A stretch of 64,000 bases of DNA. Origin: Microbacterium abyssi (GTDB taxonomy: Bacteria > Actinomycetota > Actinomycetes > Actinomycetales > Microbacteriaceae). Of the stretch, positions 1 through 8,485 are shown one piece after another. Where the stretch lies: positions 2,852,001-2,916,000 of the forward strand of contig NZ_CP063815.1 of the NCBI RefSeq assembly GCF_015277895.1, given 5' to 3'. The notes under the pieces are model-generated. The model saw only the letters and a list, made by a program, of their open reading frames with translations. It searched no databases and was not told where the DNA came from. Positions within the stretch are counted from its first letter, which is position 1, and each line of letters opens with the position of its first letter. The translations under genes were made by a program, and so were the position numbers.

Positions 1-749
1 ATCATCCGTCCGGTGATCGAGCAATCCGCGCTCGCGAGCCACGCGACGACCGGAGAGACGTTCGCGGGATCCATCCTGTCGAAGCCGCCATCCGGCGCTG
101 CCATCGCATCCGCGAACGGGCCCTCGGTCATGCGCGTGCGCGCAGAAGGGGCGATCGCGTTGACGGCGACGCCGTATCGGCCGAGTTCGGCTGCGGCGAC
201 GAGCGTGAGCGAGGCTATGCCGCCCTTCGCCGCAGAATACGCGGCCTGCCCGATGCTGCCCTGCAGTCCGGCGCCCGAGGATGTGTTGATCACGCGGGCG
301 AGCGGCTGGCGGCCGCCCTTCGCTTCAGATCGCCAATATGCGCTCGCGTGACGGAGCGGGGCGAAATGTCCCTTGAGGTGCACACGGATGACCGCGTCCC
401 ACTCGTCCTCTCCGGCGTTGACCAGCATCCGGTCACGTACGAAGCCGGCGTTGTTGACGAGGATGTCCAAACCGCCGAATACTGAGACGGCCTGATCGAT
501 CAGTTCTGCAGCCTGCGCGAAGTCGGCGATGTCCGCCCCATTGGCGACGGCTTCACCGCCCGCGGCGACGATGCTGTCAACGACCTCCTGCGCAGGGCCG
601 ACAGAGAGGCCCGCGCCGTCAAGAGTTGTTCCTAGGTCGTTGACGACGACCTTCGCGCCCTGCCTCGCAAGCTCGAGCGCGTGCTCGCGTCCGAGGCCGC
701 GACCGGCACCGGTGACGACGGCGACGCGGCCCTCAAGGATTCCTGGCAT
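1..749 (-). CDS. Short-chain dehydrogenase/reductase, Rv3548c-like (3' end outside window)
   Basis: The gene reads leftward from an ATG at 749 and runs off the window edge, so its C-terminus is missing. The visible 249 residues open with MPGILEGRVAVVTGAG, followed by the Rossmann motif TGAGRGLG (about 13-20), VVVNDLG, NNAG and the catalytic YSAAK. The start is supported by AAGGGGAG seven bases upstream. Among SDRs the opening and the VVNDLG block resemble the hydroxyacyl-CoA or hydroxysteroid dehydrogenase Rv3548c, which also sits divergent from echA20 in M. tuberculosis. The likely role is oxidation of a hydroxyacyl-CoA intermediate of ring C/D or side-chain degradation; the exact substrate is not visible. 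It shares an operator-rich 135-bp promoter with echA20. Confidence 0.85.
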   Translation of the reverse strand, partial: MPGILEGRVAVVTGAGRGLGREHALELARQGAKVVVNDLGTTLDGAGLSVGPAQEVVDSIVAAGGEAVANGADIADFAQAAELIDQAVSVFGGLDILVNNAGFVRDRMLVNAGEDEWDAVIRVHLKGHFAPLRHASAYWRSEAKGGRQPLARVINTSSGAGLQGSIGQAAYSAAKGGIASLTLVAAAELGRYGVAVNAIAPSARTRMTEGPFADAMAAPDGGFDRMDPANVSPVVAWLASADCSITGRM

Positions 750-789
750 GTTCGACTCCCCTTCGAGCGTGGATATCCTGAGCATACCA

Positions 790-803
790 ACCAAGCAATT
801 GTT
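790..803. promoter_or_regulatory. KstR2-type operator, site 1
   Basis: ACCAAGCAATTGTT matches AnCAAGnnCTTGnT at all but one position. It lies 41 bases upstream of the leftward SDR start and 82 bases upstream of echA20, so it could control either gene. Confidence 0.7.
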
Positions 804-835
804 AGGGCAACCGGGCGGAATTGCTTCCTGTACCA

Positions 836-849
836 ACCAAGCAAGTGCT
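836..849. promoter_or_regulatory. KstR2-type operator, site 2
   Basis: ACCAAGCAAGTGCT is a second copy, 46 bases (centre to centre) from site 1 and preceded by the same TACCAACCAAG context. It sits just upstream of the inferred echA20 core promoter. Confidence 0.65.
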
Positions 850-860
850 AGGGTGACTTG

Positions 861-875
861 AGCAAACGTTAGGTT
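861..875 (+). promoter_or_regulatory. Degenerate third operator overlapping the echA20 -10 box
   Basis: AGCAAACGTTAGGT (861-874) is a weaker copy of the operator. It overlaps TAGGTT (870-875), a good actinobacterial -10 element placed nine bases before the echA20 ATG. No Shine-Dalgarno sequence lies between, so the transcript is probably leaderless or nearly so, and a repressor bound here would block the promoter directly. Confidence 0.45.
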
Positions 876-884
876 AGGTGTCCG

Positions 885-1643
885 ATGACGATCACTTCCA
901 CCCTGCATTCCCGCGGTGTCCGCACTGTAACGATGGACTATCCCCCCGTGAATGCCCTTCCAGTCGCAGGCTGGTTCGACATCGCGACCGCGATGCGCGA
1001 GGCAAGCTCCGACCCCGAGACGCGCGTCGTCATCCTTCGCGCCGAGGGCCGCGGCTTCAACGCCGGCGTGGACATCAAGGAGATGCAGAAGATCGAGGGC
1101 TTCTCCGGCATCCTCGGGGCGAATCGCGGATGCTACGAGGCATTCAAAGCGATCTACGAATGCGCGGTGCCCGTGATCGCCGCCGTCAACGGATTCTGCC
1201 TCGGGGGCGGAGTGGGTCTGATCGGCAATAGTGACGTCATCGTCGCCTCTGACGATGCGACCTTCGGCGTACCGGAGGTCGACCGCGGTGCGCTCGGCGC
1301 CGCCACCCACCTCTCGCGCCTGGTTCCGCAGCACCTGCTGCGCTCGATGTACTACACGAGCCGCACCGTCACCGCGCAGCGTCTTGCGGAGTTCGGCTCC
1401 GTCAGCGCGGTGGTGCCGCGAGCGGAGCTCGACGCGACCGCACTCGACATCGCTGAGGAGATCGCCGCAAAGGATCCCCGCGTCATCCGCGCAGCCAAGG
1501 AGGCGCTCAACGGAATCGATCCGATGGACGTCAACCGCAGCTACCGGTTCGAGCAGGGGTTCACCTTCGAGCTCAACCTCGCGGGGGTCTCGGACGAGCT
1601 TCGGGATGCCTTCGTCTCCACCGGCGCGAACCTCTCGACATGA
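885..1643 (+). CDS. echA20: EchA20-type ring-D hydrolase (crotonase family)
   Basis: This 252-residue crotonase-fold protein has the oxyanion-hole blocks GRGFNAGVDIKEMQ (about 55-68) and NGFCLGGGVG (102-111). The AAKEALN and EQGFTFELNLAG segments near the C-terminus are, from memory, nearly identical in mycobacterial EchA20. EchA20 hydrolyses the five-membered ring D of the HIP-derived HIEC-CoA to give COCHEA-CoA. It is the first gene of a four-gene set in the same order as Rv3550-Rv3553 and overlaps the next gene by four bases (ATGA). There is no ribosome-binding site; a TAGGTT box nine bases upstream suggests a leaderless start. The operators at 790-874 point to KstR2 control. Confidence 0.9.
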   Translation: MTITSTLHSRGVRTVTMDYPPVNALPVAGWFDIATAMREASSDPETRVVILRAEGRGFNAGVDIKEMQKIEGFSGILGANRGCYEAFKAIYECAVPVIAAVNGFCLGGGVGLIGNSDVIVASDDATFGVPEVDRGALGAATHLSRLVPQHLLRSMYYTSRTVTAQRLAEFGSVSAVVPRAELDATALDIAEEIAAKDPRVIRAAKEALNGIDPMDVNRSYRFEQGFTFELNLAGVSDELRDAFVSTGANLST

Positions 1644-2506
1644 GCGAGGCGACCTCGTCCATCGCGACGGTCGCCTCGCTGATCCACGACGGCATGACGA
1701 TCGGGATCGGCGGGTGGGGCTCTCGTCGCAAGCCGATGGCACTCGTGCGCCAGATCGTGCGCTCCGGCGCCCAGGATCTGCGCATCGTCAGCTTCGGCGG
1801 AGCGGACGTCGGCATCCTCTGCGCCACCGGTCAAGCATCCGAAGTCGTGCACGGATTCGTCTCTCTGGACACGATCGCGGTGGACCCCTACTTCGCTGCC
1901 GCCCGCCAGAGCGGTGCAATCCGCAACGTCGAGTACGACGAGGCGATGCTGGTGGCCGGGCTCAGGGCCGCCTCGCGGCGACTGCCGTTCGAGGCGACGA
2001 GAGCAGGAGCCGGATCCGATGCCGTCGTTCGCAATCCCGAGATCCGCACGATCACGTCTCCCTACGCCGATGCCGAGGTGCTCGTGGCGATGCCTGCCGT
2101 GCCGCTCGACCTCGCGCTGATCCACCTCGATCGCGCCGATGCGGCAGGCACCGCAGTGTGTCTCGGTCCTGATCTGTTCTTCGACGATCTGTTCGCCGGT
2201 GCGGCAGAGCGCATCGTCGCGAGCGTGGAGAGCATCGTCGACACGGCCGAGCTGCTCACAGATGCAGGGCCCGCTGCTCGGGTGCTCGACCGCACGCTCG
2301 TCGATCTCGTCGTCGAGGCACGGGGAGGTGCCGGCTTCACCGCCCACCCGCCGCATACCGAGCGCGACGAGGCGCTGCAACGGGCGTATGTCCAGTCGGC
2401 CGTATCGGCGCAGACGCGCGCTGCATTCCTTGACCGGTTCGTCGATGTCGACGAGGAGGGCTACCGTGCGGCAGTGGAGGCCTTCCATGAGGAGGCTGCG
2501 CGATGA
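1640..2506 (+). CDS. IpdA-like CoA-transferase-fold alpha subunit (diverged paralogue)
   Basis: This 288-residue class I CoA-transferase-fold subunit shares a 20-residue identical block (18-37) with the second copy at 19097-19963, and retains the YDEAM acidic segment near residue 100. IpdA with IpdB does not transfer CoA but hydrolyses ring C of COCHEA-CoA. The position between echA20 and ipdC is the canonical ipdA position. Yet the second half departs from IpdA as I recall it: HPPHTERDEALQ replaces the usual FTTxxPDYGRDE block that copy 2 keeps. It may act on a variant ring-opened substrate, for example from a hydroxylated bile acid, or be a relaxed duplicate. It is translationally coupled on both sides (4-nt overlaps). 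Confidence 0.8.
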   Translation: MSEATSSIATVASLIHDGMTIGIGGWGSRRKPMALVRQIVRSGAQDLRIVSFGGADVGILCATGQASEVVHGFVSLDTIAVDPYFAAARQSGAIRNVEYDEAMLVAGLRAASRRLPFEATRAGAGSDAVVRNPEIRTITSPYADAEVLVAMPAVPLDLALIHLDRADAAGTAVCLGPDLFFDDLFAGAAERIVASVESIVDTAELLTDAGPAARVLDRTLVDLVVEARGGAGFTAHPPHTERDEALQRAYVQSAVSAQTRAAFLDRFVDVDEEGYRAAVEAFHEEAAR

Positions 2507-3252
2507 ACGCGACCCGCGCTGAGGTCGCCGCGACCGCGTGCGGCGACCTGTTCCGCGGAGCAGGCACGATCCTCGCGAGCTCCATCGGAATCGTGCCGTC
2601 CATCGGTGCGCGCCTCGCCCGCCTCACCCACGCTCCCCAACTGCTGCTCAGCGATGGCGAAGCGACGCTGTACGCGGACACCCCCGCCGTCGACGAGCCG
2701 TTCCGTGAGCCGGAGGCACCATTCCCCTACGCCAGGTTGTTCGAGACCATCGCACGCGGCCGACGCCATGTGATCATGGGCGCCGCGCAGATCGACCGGC
2801 ACGGCAACCAGAACCTCTCCGCGATCGGAGATCGTGACCATCCGTCCCGGCAGCTCCTGGGCGCCAGAGCCGCCGCCACCAATACGGTGAACCACACCAC
2901 GAGCTACTGGATCGCGCGGCACAGTCCGCGGGTGTTCGTCGAGCAGGTCGACGTCGTCACCGGCGTCGGGCCCGCCCGTGCGCGCGCCACGGGCGCCGAC
3001 CGCTTCCAGGATCTGCGCCGCATAGTCACCGATCTCGCCGTGCTTGATTTCTCAGGCCCGGACGGGACCGTCGCACTCATCAGCGTCCACCCCGGCGTGA
3101 CACACGATCAGGTCAAGGCCGCCACCGGCTTCATCCTGCACATTCCCGCCGACGTCCCCGAGACCAGGCTCCCGACCGATGAAGAGCTGCGCCTCGTGCG
3201 CGAGCGATTGGATCCACGCGGACTCCGCGACCGAGAGGTGACCGCATCATGA
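2503..3252 (+). CDS. IpdB-like CoA-transferase-fold beta subunit (diverged paralogue)
   Basis: This 249-residue partner of the preceding subunit begins within its stop codon (ATGA). It has the IpdB-type segments RAEVAATACGDLF, SIGARLARLTHAP, RRHVIMGAAQIDRHGNQN and a PTDEELRLVRERLDP tail. The GVRGxPGNT loop of ordinary IpdB, present in the copy at 19960-20712, is here ARAAATNT. Since both subunits of this pair have drifted in the same way, they probably evolved together as a functional heteromer. The predicted reaction is hydrolytic C-C cleavage of a cyclic beta-diketone-like acyl-CoA, by analogy with IpdAB. The next gene overlaps by four bases. Confidence 0.8.
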   Translation: MNATRAEVAATACGDLFRGAGTILASSIGIVPSIGARLARLTHAPQLLLSDGEATLYADTPAVDEPFREPEAPFPYARLFETIARGRRHVIMGAAQIDRHGNQNLSAIGDRDHPSRQLLGARAAATNTVNHTTSYWIARHSPRVFVEQVDVVTGVGPARARATGADRFQDLRRIVTDLAVLDFSGPDGTVALISVHPGVTHDQVKAATGFILHIPADVPETRLPTDEELRLVRERLDPRGLRDREVTAS

Positions 3253-4322
3253 CAACTCCCCCGTTGATCTCGACCCCGCTGACCGCACTCACCGGCGTCG
3301 ATCACCCGATCGTGCAGACCGGGATGGGCTGGGTCGCTGGAGCCCGACTCGTCTCCGCCACCGCCGAAGCCGGCGCTCTCGGCATCCTCGCGTCGGCCAC
3401 GATGACCTACGACGAGCTCGAGCGGCAGATCATCGAGGTCACCGAACGCACCGACCGCCCGTTCGGAGTCAACCTCCGAGCGGATGCCGGGGACGCCGCC
3501 GAGCGCGTCGAGCTGCTGATCCGCCACGGCGTGAAGGTCGCCAGTTTCGCCCTCGCGCCCCGTCGCGAGTTGATCGAACGGCTGAAAGAGAACGACATCG
3601 TCGTGATCCCCTCGATCGGCGCGGTGCGCCATGCCGAGAAGGTCGCCTCCTGGGGTGCGGATGCCGTGATGGTGCAGGGCGGCGAAGGCGGTGGGCACAC
3701 CGGCGCCGTGCCGACCTCGATCCTGTTACCGTCGGTGGTCTCCGCGGTTGACATCCCCGTAATCGCGGCAGGAGGATTCCACGATGGTCGGGGCCTCGCC
3801 GCCGCCCTTGCCTACGGCGCGGTGGGCGTCGGTATGGGCACTCGTTTCCTGCTCACCAGCGACAGCGCAGTGCCGGATGCCATCAAGCAGCGCTACCTCG
3901 GCTTCGGTCTCGACGGCACCGTTGTCACCACGAAGGCCGACGGCATGCCGCACCGGCTGCTGCGCACCGAGTTCGTCAACGGGCTCGAGAGCGGGAACGC
4001 TCTCTCCCGGCTGGTACCGACGCTGCGCAGGTCATTGGAGTTCAAGAAGATATCCGGACTCAGCTGGCCGCAGATGATCAAGGATGCCGTCGCGATGAAG
4101 AAGGCCACCGGGCGGAGCTGGGCGCAGATGACCCTCGCTGCGAACACCCCCATGCTGCTCAAAGCGGGGCTCGTCGACGGCGATACCCACGCCGGAATGC
4201 TGGCGGCGGGTCAAGTGGTCGGCATGATCGACGACCTCCCCAGCTGCGAGGCGCTGGTCGACCGTGTCGTGCGGGACGCGGTCGAACACCTGCGCGCAGC
4301 CGCGGGCCAGCTGAGGGCCTGA
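3249..4322 (+). CDS. ipdC: IpdC, flavin-dependent (nitronate-monooxygenase-like) oxidoreductase
   Basis: This 357-residue TIM-barrel flavoprotein has the NMO/2-nitropropane-dioxygenase features: an N-terminal PIVQTGMGWVAGARL, a MVQGGEGGGHTGAV phosphate-binding loop and IPVIAAGGFHDGRGLAAALAYGAVGVGMGTRF. Its length is close to that of IpdC (Rv3553). IpdC works with IpdF on the CoA thioester remaining after side-chain removal, generating the ring-C enone HIEC-CoA that EchA20 opens. The ATG overlaps the ipdB-like stop by four bases, so echA20-ipdA-ipdB-ipdC are translationally coupled as in M. tuberculosis. Confidence 0.87.
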   Translation: MTTPPLISTPLTALTGVDHPIVQTGMGWVAGARLVSATAEAGALGILASATMTYDELERQIIEVTERTDRPFGVNLRADAGDAAERVELLIRHGVKVASFALAPRRELIERLKENDIVVIPSIGAVRHAEKVASWGADAVMVQGGEGGGHTGAVPTSILLPSVVSAVDIPVIAAGGFHDGRGLAAALAYGAVGVGMGTRFLLTSDSAVPDAIKQRYLGFGLDGTVVTTKADGMPHRLLRTEFVNGLESGNALSRLVPTLRRSLEFKKISGLSWPQMIKDAVAMKKATGRSWAQMTLAANTPMLLKAGLVDGDTHAGMLAAGQVVGMIDDLPSCEALVDRVVRDAVEHLRAAAGQLRA

Positions 4323-4360
4323 CTCCCCGTCCGCAGAACCCGACGCGAAAAGGAGCAGGT

Positions 4361-5209
4361 ATGACAGCGCAGTCGTATGAAGCCGAGACCTTCAGAGGAG
4401 GACTCGCCGTGATCACCGGAGCTGGCAGCGGCATCGGTGCCGGGCTCGCCCGACGTGCTGCCGCCCTCGGCATGCGCGTCGTGCTCGCCGACATCGATAT
4501 CGATGCGGCGACGCGGGTCGCGGCGGAACTCACCGCAGACGGATCCGAAGCCTGGCCCGAGCACGTCGATGTGCGCGACCCGTCTTCCGTGGACGAGCTC
4601 GCAGCCCGCACGTACGCGCGCGGTTCTGTCGACCTGCTCATCAGCAATGCCGGCGTCGAGCACGTCGGCTACGCCTGGGAGATGTCCGAGGAGAGCTGGC
4701 AGCGCACCTGGGAGATCAATGTCGGCGGAGTCTTCCACGGCATCCGCTCCTTCGTCCCCCGGATGGTCGAGACCGGTCGCCCGGCGCGAGTGTGGAATGT
4801 GGCATCCATCGGAGCGATCAGCGGCATGCCGATGCAGGCCGCCTACATCGCCGGCAAGCACGCAGTGCTCGGTTTCACCGAATCGCTGCGAATGGATCTC
4901 ATCGAGGCTGGGCACCCCATCGAGGTCGCTGCAATACTTCCGGCGCCGGTGGCATCGCGCATCTTCGAGGATGCCGATCTCACCACCGGCGATGACGCGG
5001 AGACCGCCGAGCGCGTACGCGCGCACATGACCGAGCTGCTGGCGGGGGCGCAGACTCCCGATGACGCCGCCCACGAGATCTTCCGCCAGGGTGCCGCCGG
5101 CGAGTTCTACATCCTGCCCGATGAGGCTTACGGCGAAGAGCGCATGCGCGTGCGCTCCGACCGCCTGCGGAGGCGCGAGGCCCCGGCTGCGGCGCGACGC
5201 GTCGAATAG
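4361..5209 (+). CDS. Short-chain dehydrogenase/reductase
   Basis: This 282-residue classical SDR has TGAGSGIG (19-26), NAG (96-98), Ser149 and YIAGK (Tyr162, Lys166). It follows ipdC by 38 bases with a good AAGGAG ribosome-binding site and is the last gene of the echA20 operon. The C-terminal arm is longer than in most SDRs and Arg-rich (RRREAPAAARR). It probably oxidises or reduces a ring-derived hydroxy/oxo acyl-CoA, but no close functional relative is recognised. Confidence 0.8.
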   Translation: MTAQSYEAETFRGGLAVITGAGSGIGAGLARRAAALGMRVVLADIDIDAATRVAAELTADGSEAWPEHVDVRDPSSVDELAARTYARGSVDLLISNAGVEHVGYAWEMSEESWQRTWEINVGGVFHGIRSFVPRMVETGRPARVWNVASIGAISGMPMQAAYIAGKHAVLGFTESLRMDLIEAGHPIEVAAILPAPVASRIFEDADLTTGDDAETAERVRAHMTELLAGAQTPDDAAHEIFRQGAAGEFYILPDEAYGEERMRVRSDRLRRREAPAAARRVE

Positions 5210-5212
5210 CCC

Positions 5213-5250
5213 GATCCCGCGAGACGGCATCACCGCCGTCGCGCGGGATC
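5213..5250. terminator. Bidirectional hairpin terminator
   Basis: A 9-bp GATCCCGCG stem, one mismatch, then five more pairs closes an 8-base loop between the stops of the convergent SDR (5209) and fadA6 (5257). There is no strong U-tract on either side. Confidence 0.6.
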
Positions 5251-5256
5251 AGTTCC

Positions 5257-6408
5257 TCAGAGACGCTCGATGATCGTCACGTTCGCGACTCCGCCGCCCT
5301 CGCACATCGTCTGCAAGCCGTAGCGGCCTCCGGTGCGCTCCAGTTCGTTGAGCAGCGTCGTCATGAGTCGTGTGCCCGTCGCACCGATCGGATGCCCGAG
5401 CGCGATGCCGCCGCCATTGACGTTCACCTTCTTCGGATCGGTTCCGGTCTCCTTCATCCATGCGAGTACGACCGACGCGAACGCCTCGTTCACCTCGAAC
5501 AGATCGATGTCGTCGATGGTCATGCCGGAGCGCTCCAGCGCATAAGCCGTCGCGGGGATGGGGGCGGTGAGCATGAAGACAGGGCTGTCGCCGCGCACCG
5601 ACATGTGGTGGATGCGGGCACGCGGGGTGAGTCCGTGGTCCTTCACCGCCTGCGCGCTCGCGACGAGCACTGCGCTCGATGCGTCGCTGATCTGCGAGGC
5701 GACCGCAGCGGTCAGCCGTCCGCCGGGAGTCAGCGACTGCAGGCCCGCCATGCGCTCGAGCGATGTGTCGCGCCGGACTCCCTCGTCGCGATCGAGTCCG
5801 TTCAGCGGTGCGATCTCACCGTCGAAGCGCCCTTCGTCCTGTGCGCGTGCCGCGCGCTGGTGGCTCTCCAGCGCGAACTGCTCCATCTCTTCGCGGGTGA
5901 TGTTCCACTTCTCGGCGATCATCTCCGCGCCGACGAACTGCGAGATCTCCTGATCGGGGTAGCGCTCCTGCCAGCCGGGCGACTCGGCGAACGGGGTCGT
6001 GAAGCCGTATTGTTCGCCGGCGACCATCGCCGAGGAGATCGGCAGCTGCGACATGTTCTGCAGTCCGCCCGCGATCACGAGGTCGTTCACGCCGCTCATC
6101 ACGGCCTGCGCCGCGAAATGCACCGCCTGCTGGCTGGACCCGCACTGGCGATCGACCGTGACGCCCGGAACGTGCTCGGGGAATCCTGCCACCAGCGCGG
6201 CAGTACGACCGACGTTGCCCGCCTGGCCGCCGAGCGTGTCTGTCGCGCCGATGATGACGTCGTCGATCACTCCCGCATCGATGCCGGTGCGCTCCACGAG
6301 TGCTCGGAGGCTGTGTGCACCGAGATCGGCGGGATGGATGCTCGAGAGTGATCCGCCGCGCTTGCCCACGGGCGAGCGGACGGCGTCGACGATGTATGCC
6401 TCTGCCAT
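5257..6408 (-). CDS. fadA6: FadA6-type 3-ketoacyl-CoA thiolase
   Basis: This 383-residue thiolase has the acylated nucleophile Cys89 in VDRQCGSSQQ, GGGIALGHPIGATG, and Cys369 in LQTMCEGGG close to the C-terminal ANVTIIERL. The start at 6408 has GAAGGAAG just upstream; longer in-frame starts lack a ribosome-binding site. The MAEAYIVDAVRSPVGKRGG opening and the NMSQLPISSAM segment are what I recall for FadA6 (Rv3556c), the thiolase that shortens ring-opened HIP products. The order fadE30-ipdF-fadA6 corresponds to that of the M. tuberculosis cluster. It lies 20 bases after ipdF and is the last gene of its operon. Confidence 0.83.
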   Translation of the reverse strand: MAEAYIVDAVRSPVGKRGGSLSSIHPADLGAHSLRALVERTGIDAGVIDDVIIGATDTLGGQAGNVGRTAALVAGFPEHVPGVTVDRQCGSSQQAVHFAAQAVMSGVNDLVIAGGLQNMSQLPISSAMVAGEQYGFTTPFAESPGWQERYPDQEISQFVGAEMIAEKWNITREEMEQFALESHQRAARAQDEGRFDGEIAPLNGLDRDEGVRRDTSLERMAGLQSLTPGGRLTAAVASQISDASSAVLVASAQAVKDHGLTPRARIHHMSVRGDSPVFMLTAPIPATAYALERSGMTIDDIDLFEVNEAFASVVLAWMKETGTDPKKVNVNGGGIALGHPIGATGTRLMTTLLNELERTGGRYGLQTMCEGGGVANVTIIERL

Positions 6409-6428
6409 GTTCTTCCTTCTCTCTGCAC

Positions 6429-7217
6429 TCACGGGTGCTGACTGCTGACGGCGACGACCTCGCCGGTCATGTATGAGGAGTATCCGCTGGCGAGGAACAC
6501 CATGACGTTGGCGACCTCCCAAGGCTCTGCCGCACGGCCGAACGCCTCGCGTGCCTTGAGCTGCTCAAGCATCTCCGGTGAGGTGACCTTCTCCAGGAAC
6601 GGGTGCATCGCCAGACTCGGCGACACCGCGTTGACGCGGATGCCGTGCGGAGCGAGATCCATCGCGGCGCTGCGGGTGAGTGCCATCACGCCGGCCTTGG
6701 CCGCGGCGTAGTGGGCCTGCTCCACCTGCGCGCGCCAGCCGATGACCGAGGCGTTGTTGACGATCACGCCGGCAGTGCCTGCCGCGACCATACGGCGGCC
6801 CACTGCGCGGATGCAGCGGAACGTGCCGGTGAGCGTCACATCGAGGACCTTGTCCCATTGCTCGTCGGTCATGTCGAGGATCGACACCGAGCCCCCCAGG
6901 CCGGCATTGTTGATCATCACGTCGATCGGTCCGCCGTCTTCCGCGAGGTCGAGGAAGGCCGCGACCTGTTCCTCCACCGTCACATCGCACACGGCCGTGC
7001 GCACGCGGTCGACTCCGAAGCGTTCGCCGAGCTCTTGCTGCGCCTCTGCGAGGCGACCGGCATGGGTATCGCCGAGGACGACGAGCGCCGCCCCCTCCTC
7101 GAGAGCGCGGATGGCGATCGCTTGACCGATGCCCGCGCCGGCGGCAGCGGTGATGACGACGCGCTTGCCTGCCAGCAGCTCGTGGCCTGGGACGTACTCG
7201 GGTGCGGTGTTGCTCAT
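6429..7217 (-). CDS. ipdF: IpdF-type short-chain dehydrogenase
   Basis: This 262-residue SDR equals the length I recall for IpdF (Rv3559c). The cofactor motif is the unusual TAAAGAGIG (23-31) rather than TGxxxGxG, a feature of IpdF-like and some hydroxyacyl-CoA dehydrogenases. NNAG (103-106) and the catalytic Tyr170-x3-Lys174 are intact. IpdF oxidises the ring-C hydroxyl (5-OH) of the HIP-derived CoA thioester. It starts inside the fadE30 stop region (4-nt overlap), and fadA6 follows after 20 bases. Confidence 0.83.
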   Translation of the reverse strand: MSNTAPEYVPGHELLAGKRVVITAAAGAGIGQAIAIRALEEGAALVVLGDTHAGRLAEAQQELGERFGVDRVRTAVCDVTVEEQVAAFLDLAEDGGPIDVMINNAGLGGSVSILDMTDEQWDKVLDVTLTGTFRCIRAVGRRMVAAGTAGVIVNNASVIGWRAQVEQAHYAAAKAGVMALTRSAAMDLAPHGIRVNAVSPSLAMHPFLEKVTSPEMLEQLKAREAFGRAAEPWEVANVMVFLASGYSSYMTGEVVAVSSQHP

Positions 7218-8380
7218 GGACGGGCCTCTCTGGGCAGGCCGAGCACGCGCTCGGCGATGACGTTTCGCTGGATCTCGTCCGAGCCGCCGTAGATCGTGTC
7301 GGAGCGGCTGAACAGGAAAAGGGTCTGCAGATCATCGAGCGCGTAGTCGTCGCCGACGACCAGGGATGCGGGGCCGGCGGCCTGCATGGCCAGCTCTCCG
7401 AGGCTGCGGTGCCAATTCGACCAGAGCAGCTTCGTCACTGAGGCGCTGTCGCCCTGCTCGCCGCCGAGTGTGCGCAGCGCGTGCTGACGGATGACTTCGA
7501 GATCCATGTCGGCCCTCGCCAGCCGATCGTGGATCACCGCGTCGTCGATGGCACCGGTGCGCTGCGCGGTGGCGATCACGGCATCCAACTCGCGGCGGAA
7601 CGCGATCTGCTGGGCAAGCGTCGAGACGCCGCGTTCGAACCCGAGCGTCGCCATGGCGACCTTGAATCCGTTGCCCTCGCCGCCGACGACGAGGTCCGAC
7701 GCGGTGCGGGCGTCGTCGAAGAAGACCTCGTTGAACTCGCTGGTCGCGGTGAGCTGCAGGATCGGACGCACCTCGATGCCGGACTGATCCATCGGCACCA
7801 GCAAGTAGGAGAGGCCCCTGTGACGCGTCGAGCCCTGCTCGGTGCGGGCGATCACGAAGCACCAGTCGGCGTGCTGCGCGAGCGACGTCCACACCTTCTG
7901 ACCCGTGATCGACCACTCGTCGCCGTTGAGCACGGCCTTCGTCGAGACTGCGGCGAGGTCCGACCCGGCGCCGGGCTCGGAGTATCCCTGGCACCACAGC
8001 TCTTCGACGGCGACGATGCCGGGCAGGAAGCGCGCCTTCTGCTCGGCCGTGCCGTGCGCGATGAGGGTGGGGCCGAGCAGTTCCTCACCGAGGTGGTTGA
8101 CCCTGGCCGGAGCATCCGCCCTGGCGTACTCCTCATGGAAGATGACCTGCTGCGCGATGCTGAGCCCTCGTCCGCCGTACTCGACCGGCCAGGCCACGCA
8201 CGTCCAGCCGGATGCCGCCATGTGACGATTCCATTCCAGGCGCGCCTCGAAGTCTTCGTGCTCGCGTCCGGAGCCGCCGCGGCCGCGTAGTGCGGCGAAG
8301 CGGCCGGAGAGATTCTCACTCAGCCACTCGCGGATCTCGGCGCGGAACCGCTCATCCGCGTCGTGCTGCGTCGCGTCCAT
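7214..8380 (-). CDS. fadE30: FadE30-type acyl-CoA dehydrogenase
   Basis: This 388-residue acyl-CoA dehydrogenase has the FAD/substrate signature GYSEPGAGSDLA, WTSLAQHADW and a C-terminal YGGSDEIQRNVIAERVLGLPR. The ATG at 8380 is chosen for GAGGAG six bases upstream; ATG 8413 and a TTG at 8434 are less well placed, and the latter would begin close to the operator. FadE30 dehydrogenates the propionate side chain of HIP-CoA in its first beta-oxidation round. It is the promoter-proximal gene of fadE30-ipdF-fadA6, divergent from 8486 across a 105-bp region with a strong operator. Confidence 0.82.
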   Translation of the reverse strand: MDATQHDADERFRAEIREWLSENLSGRFAALRGRGGSGREHEDFEARLEWNRHMAASGWTCVAWPVEYGGRGLSIAQQVIFHEEYARADAPARVNHLGEELLGPTLIAHGTAEQKARFLPGIVAVEELWCQGYSEPGAGSDLAAVSTKAVLNGDEWSITGQKVWTSLAQHADWCFVIARTEQGSTRHRGLSYLLVPMDQSGIEVRPILQLTATSEFNEVFFDDARTASDLVVGGEGNGFKVAMATLGFERGVSTLAQQIAFRRELDAVIATAQRTGAIDDAVIHDRLARADMDLEVIRQHALRTLGGEQGDSASVTKLLWSNWHRSLGELAMQAAGPASLVVGDDYALDDLQTLFLFSRSDTIYGGSDEIQRNVIAERVLGLPREARP

Positions 8381-8436
8381 CTGTGCTCCTCGTCGAGTCG
8401 TGGTCTTCGGCATTCTCTTCACGTATAGTATCAACT

Positions 8437-8458
8437 AAACCAAGCGATTGTTTGGTTT
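8437..8458. promoter_or_regulatory. KstR2-type operator in the fadE30 divergent promoter
   Basis: This 22-base palindrome begins and ends AAACCAA/TTGGTTT with only two mismatched pairs. Its core ACCAAGCGATTGTT (8439-8452) matches AnCAAGnnCTTGnT with one change. It lies between divergent fadE30 (8380) and the hydratase at 8486. Confidence 0.75.
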
Positions 8459-8485
8459 CTGCCCGGAGCTCAGAGAGGAGCCGCC

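Noticed and set aside
3249-4322. Annotation of this gene as a generic nitronate monooxygenase
   Set aside because: The fold is that of the family, but the position after ipdAB and the length identify it as IpdC.
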